Part shown: piece by piece, positions 13,498-15,543 of the stretch
Layout: each line of letters starts with the position of its first letter
How positions within the stretch are numbered: position 1 is the stretch's first letter
Made by a program: the position numbers and the translations under genes
The notes under the pieces: model-generated
What the model saw: only the letters and a program-made list of their open reading frames with translations
Databases searched by the model: none
Told to the model about the DNA's origin: nothing
Origin: an uncultured Rhodocyclaceae bacterium
Lineage (GTDB): Bacteria; Pseudomonadota; Gammaproteobacteria; Burkholderiales; Rhodocyclaceae
Reading direction: 5' to 3'
Assembly (NCBI GenBank): GCA_900549295.1
Contig: URNG01000078.1
Span: forward strand, 1 to 15,543
Length of the DNA stretch: 15,543 nucleotides

Positions 13498-14381
13498 GGA
13501 TTTCTCCGGGACATTGCGGCCATGGCAGCGAGGGTGTCATCGACCGTCGGATAGCGCAGATTCAGTTGCAGTTCGTGTTTCAGACGCCCGTTACGGATAC
13601 GCCGCGACTCGCGCATGAAGGAAAGCTGGACCGACGTCAGCACGCCTTGCAGCGCCTGACGCGTGAGGCGCGGCGGCGGCGGCAGGGCGCAGGCGGCGGC
13701 GACGCAGTCGAAGTAATCGGCCATTTTGAGCTGGCTGTCGTCCACCACGTTGTAGACCCGGCCAGCGCGGCCACGGCGCAGGGCGGCAAGGCAGGCAGCG
13801 GCGAGATCGTCGGCATGGATGTGGTTGGAGTACACGTCTTCCGCCGCCAGCAGTGCCGGGGTGCCCTGCTGCAAGCGGGCCAGCGGCAGGCGTTCGGCGG
13901 CGTAAATGCCGGGCGCGCGCAGGATGCTGACGGCCACGCCCTGACGGCGACCCCAGGCGCGCAGGCTGTTTTCGGCATCGACCCGGCGCCGGGCGCGCGC
14001 ATTCTGCGCGGCGCGCGGCCGGGTTTCGTCGATCCAGGCACCGGCACAGTCGCCATAGACGCCCGTGGTGCTAACGTAGATCAGGCGGCGTGGTAGACTC
14101 GCCGCGCGCGTCAGGCTGGCCAGCAGATGGCGGGTGCGGCTGTCGCGTTCGCCCTGCGCAGGCGGCGGCGCAAGATGCAGGACGATGTCGGCCAGTCCCC
14201 CGAGGCGGCGCAGGCTGCGCGGCTGATCGAGGTCGCCGGGGATGGGCACGGCACCCGCAGCACGCCAGGCGGCGGCGGCCACGGCGTCGCGCACCAAGGC
14301 ATACACGCGGCAAGCGCGCGGTAATTGACAAAGGATGCGGCGGGCCACGTCCCCGCTGCCGACAATCAGGATTTTTTGCAC
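13485..14381 (-). CDS. Atypical NAD-binding epimerase/SDR homologue (YeeZ-like)
   Basis: A 298-residue protein with an N-terminal Rossmann motif (KILIVGSGDVARRI) and extended-SDR features: IYVSTTGVYGD, AENSLRAWG, ILRAPGIY and HADDLA. The usual active-site YxxxK is not evident after VYGD; the region reads RARRRVDAEN, as in YeeZ-type proteins, so catalysis is uncertain. The frame runs upstream to 15113, but that part is antisense to a clear reductase gene. The Rossmann fold begins at VQKILIV, so GTG at 14381 is taken as start, without a strong ribosome site. It is the first gene of the operon with hemJ and rlmL and is divergent from the reductase at 14415, with 33 bases between. Confidence 0.8.
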   Translation of the reverse strand: MQKILIVGSGDVARRILCQLPRACRVYALVRDAVAAAAWRAAGAVPIPGDLDQPRSLRRLGGLADIVLHLAPPPAQGERDSRTRHLLASLTRAASLPRRLIYVSTTGVYGDCAGAWIDETRPRAAQNARARRRVDAENSLRAWGRRQGVAVSILRAPGIYAAERLPLARLQQGTPALLAAEDVYSNHIHADDLAAACLAALRRGRAGRVYNVVDDSQLKMADYFDCVAAACALPPPPRLTRQALQGVLTSVQLSFMRESRRIRNGRLKHELQLNLRYPTVDDTLAAMAAMSRRNPCSS

Positions 14382-14414
14382 GCCGGCATTGTAGCCGACG
14401 ACCAAGGAGTAGCG

Positions 14415-15428
14415 ATGTCCTACCAGATCACCGTTCAGCCCAGTGGCCGCCAGTACGCGGCAGAAGCCGATGAGTCCCTGCTCGACGCCGCGTTGCGCCA
14501 GGGTCTGCACATGCCGCACGGCTGCCGCGACGGGGCTTGTGGCGCGTGCAAGGGCAAGGTGCTTGCGGGCGAAGTCGATCACGGCAAGGCCCAGCGCAGC
14601 GCCGAGGACGAAACCGCTGGCCTGGCGCTGTTCTGCTGCGCCCGGGCGCGTTCCGACCTCAGCATCGAATGCGCGCAATTGCGCACGAGCGACGCGCTGC
14701 CGGTCAAGACCCTGCCGGCGCGCATCGAAAAGCTGGAACAACCCGCCCCCGACGTGCTCGAACTGCATCTGCGCCTGCCGGCCAATGAAACGCTGGCCTT
14801 CCACGCCGGCCAGTACATCGACATTCTGCTGAAAGACGGCCGCAAGCGCAGTTTTTCGCTCGCCAATGCGCCGGGGGCGGGCGGTTTGCTGGAACTGCAC
14901 GTCCGCCACGTGCCGGGCGGTTTCTTTACCGGGCACTTGTTCGCCAATGCCAAGGTGCGCGACATCCTGCGCTTTGAAGGGCCGCATGGCAGCTTTTACG
15001 TGCAGAACCCGGACCGGAAACCGCTGATCCTGCTCGCTGGCGGCACCGGCTTTGCGCCGATCAAGGCCATCGTCGAACAAAGCCTCATCGCGGGCGAACG
15101 CACCCCGCTCCACATCTACTGGGGTGGCCGCCGCCCGCTCGATCTGTATCAGAACGCCCTGGCCTCAGGCTGGGCAGCGGAACATGCGCACATCCATTAC
15201 GTGCCGGTCGTCTCGGAGGCGCTGGCGGAAGACGCCTGGAGCGGGCGCAGCGGTCTCGTGCATCGAGCGGTGCTGGCCGATTTTCCCGATCTTTCCGCAC
15301 ACCAGGTTTACGCCTGCGGCGCGCCGCCCATGATCGATGCCGCCCGTCGCGATTTCATCGGCCAGTGCGGCTTGCCGGAAGCACAGTTCTTTGCCGACGC
15401 CTTCACCTACGCCGCCAGCGGCGCATGA
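14415..15428 (+). CDS. Ferredoxin-FAD-NAD(P)H reductase (AscD/CDP-6-deoxyglucoseen reductase-like)
   Basis: A 337-residue electron-transfer flavoprotein. Order: plant-type 2Fe-2S domain (Cys37, Cys42, Cys45, Cys74), FAD barrel (RSFS at 145-148), and NAD lobe (LAGGTGFAPIKAI near 207-219, ACGAPPM at 300-306). The architecture equals DmpP, but sequence identity looks modest. Annotation pipelines often call this group CDP-6-deoxy-delta-3,4-glucoseen reductase, although no deoxysugar genes are visible here. The true acceptor is unknown and may be a flavin, a ubiquinone-pathway hydroxylase or another oxygenase. The ATG at 14415 has AAGGAG five bases upstream. An in-frame ATG 30 codons earlier lies inside the divergent gene and is rejected. 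Its stop overlaps the next start (ATGA). Confidence 0.88.
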   Translation: MSYQITVQPSGRQYAAEADESLLDAALRQGLHMPHGCRDGACGACKGKVLAGEVDHGKAQRSAEDETAGLALFCCARARSDLSIECAQLRTSDALPVKTLPARIEKLEQPAPDVLELHLRLPANETLAFHAGQYIDILLKDGRKRSFSLANAPGAGGLLELHVRHVPGGFFTGHLFANAKVRDILRFEGPHGSFYVQNPDRKPLILLAGGTGFAPIKAIVEQSLIAGERTPLHIYWGGRRPLDLYQNALASGWAAEHAHIHYVPVVSEALAEDAWSGRSGLVHRAVLADFPDLSAHQVYACGAPPMIDAARRDFIGQCGLPEAQFFADAFTYAASGA

Positions 15429-15543
15429 ACGGCACCCCGGCGCGCCAGTTTGCCCTGCAGGGGGCGGCGGTCATCCTCGTGCTGTCGATGGCCTGGCCGT
15501 ACTACGGCTGGGGGAGAGAAAGGGCAGCCCCTGTCTTCCTCGC
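15425..15543 (+). CDS. Partial gene for a membrane protein (unidentified)
   Basis: The ATG at 15425 overlaps the reductase stop in an ATGA arrangement and the frame is open to the window end (39 full codons). The product starts MNGTPARQFALQGAAVILVL and continues SMAWPYYGWG, with one hydrophobic segment at about residues 9-25: an inner-membrane anchor or signal peptide. Co-translation with the reductase suggests a shared role. No family is recognised. Confidence 0.6.
   Translation, partial: MNGTPARQFALQGAAVILVLSMAWPYYGWGRERAAPVFL

Noticed and set aside
14325..14330. Perfect TTGACA on the plus strand upstream of the reductase
   Set aside because: No -10-like hexamer occurs at 16-18 bases, and it lies within the opposing coding region.
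14382..15113. Long upstream extension of the epimerase-like frame
   Set aside because: It is antisense to the reductase gene with intact Fe-S, FAD and NAD motifs, and the Rossmann fold starts only at about 14381.
1..15543. Search by eye for CRISPR arrays, tRNA genes, insertion sequences, integrases or attachment repeats
   Set aside because: No spaced direct repeats of array type, cloverleaf sequences, transposase motifs or flanking duplications were seen.

Overview
The window is about 15.5 kb of GC-rich bacterial DNA. It most resembles a betaproteobacterium of the Rhodocyclales type (Azoarcus, Thauera, Aromatoleum or Dechloromonas relatives). That placement is an inference from protein character, codon use and gene content: a multicomponent phenol hydroxylase with meta-cleavage, HemJ, and a stand-alone RlmL. 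No tRNA, rRNA, CRISPR array, transposase or insertion sequence is visible.

Positions 1-7000 (minus strand) hold a phenol catabolic cluster in the classical order dmpK-L-M-N-O-P-Q ... dmpB. It encodes a six-subunit diiron phenol hydroxylase (phenol to catechol), a chloroplast-type 2Fe-2S ferredoxin that would keep the ring-cleavage enzyme active, and catechol 2,3-dioxygenase. The run is interrupted between dmpQ and dmpB by a plus-strand GntR/FadR-type regulator gene, whose stop lies 1 nt from the dmpQ stop. The dioxygenase has its own sigma70-like promoter with a GT...AC palindrome over the predicted start site. The hydroxylase operon has a sigma54-like -24/-12 element and two upstream sites resembling XylR/DmpR enhancers, spaced 31 bp apart. 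A plus-strand dmpR-type activator, with the zinc and phenol-pocket residues conserved, is divergent from the operon. A 16-bp motif (ATTCTCGAGATTTTTT) occurs in the same orientation in front of both catabolic transcription units.

Positions 8800-10480 hold an AT-rich, repeat-bearing upstream region and a membrane diguanylate cyclase. Its periplasmic domain carries a c-type heme motif (CLACH), and both the GGDEF motif and the RxxD inhibitory site are intact. Two back-to-back terminators separate it from a minus-strand gene for a 4-hydroxybutyrate/acetate-type CoA-transferase.

Positions 11900-14400 (minus strand) form a compact housekeeping-type operon: a YeeZ-like Rossmann epimerase homologue, hemJ (protoporphyrinogen oxidase) and rlmL (23S rRNA m2G methyltransferase). 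Divergent from it, at 14415, is a ferredoxin-FAD-NAD reductase with the same domain order as DmpP, translationally coupled to a membrane-protein gene cut off by the window end.

The catabolic chemistry is well known. The least ordinary parts are the inserted GntR gene and its inferred control sites, the shared 16-mer, two intercistronic hairpins, and the heme-c diguanylate cyclase next to an oxygen-dependent pathway. I do not see a clearly new enzyme system.
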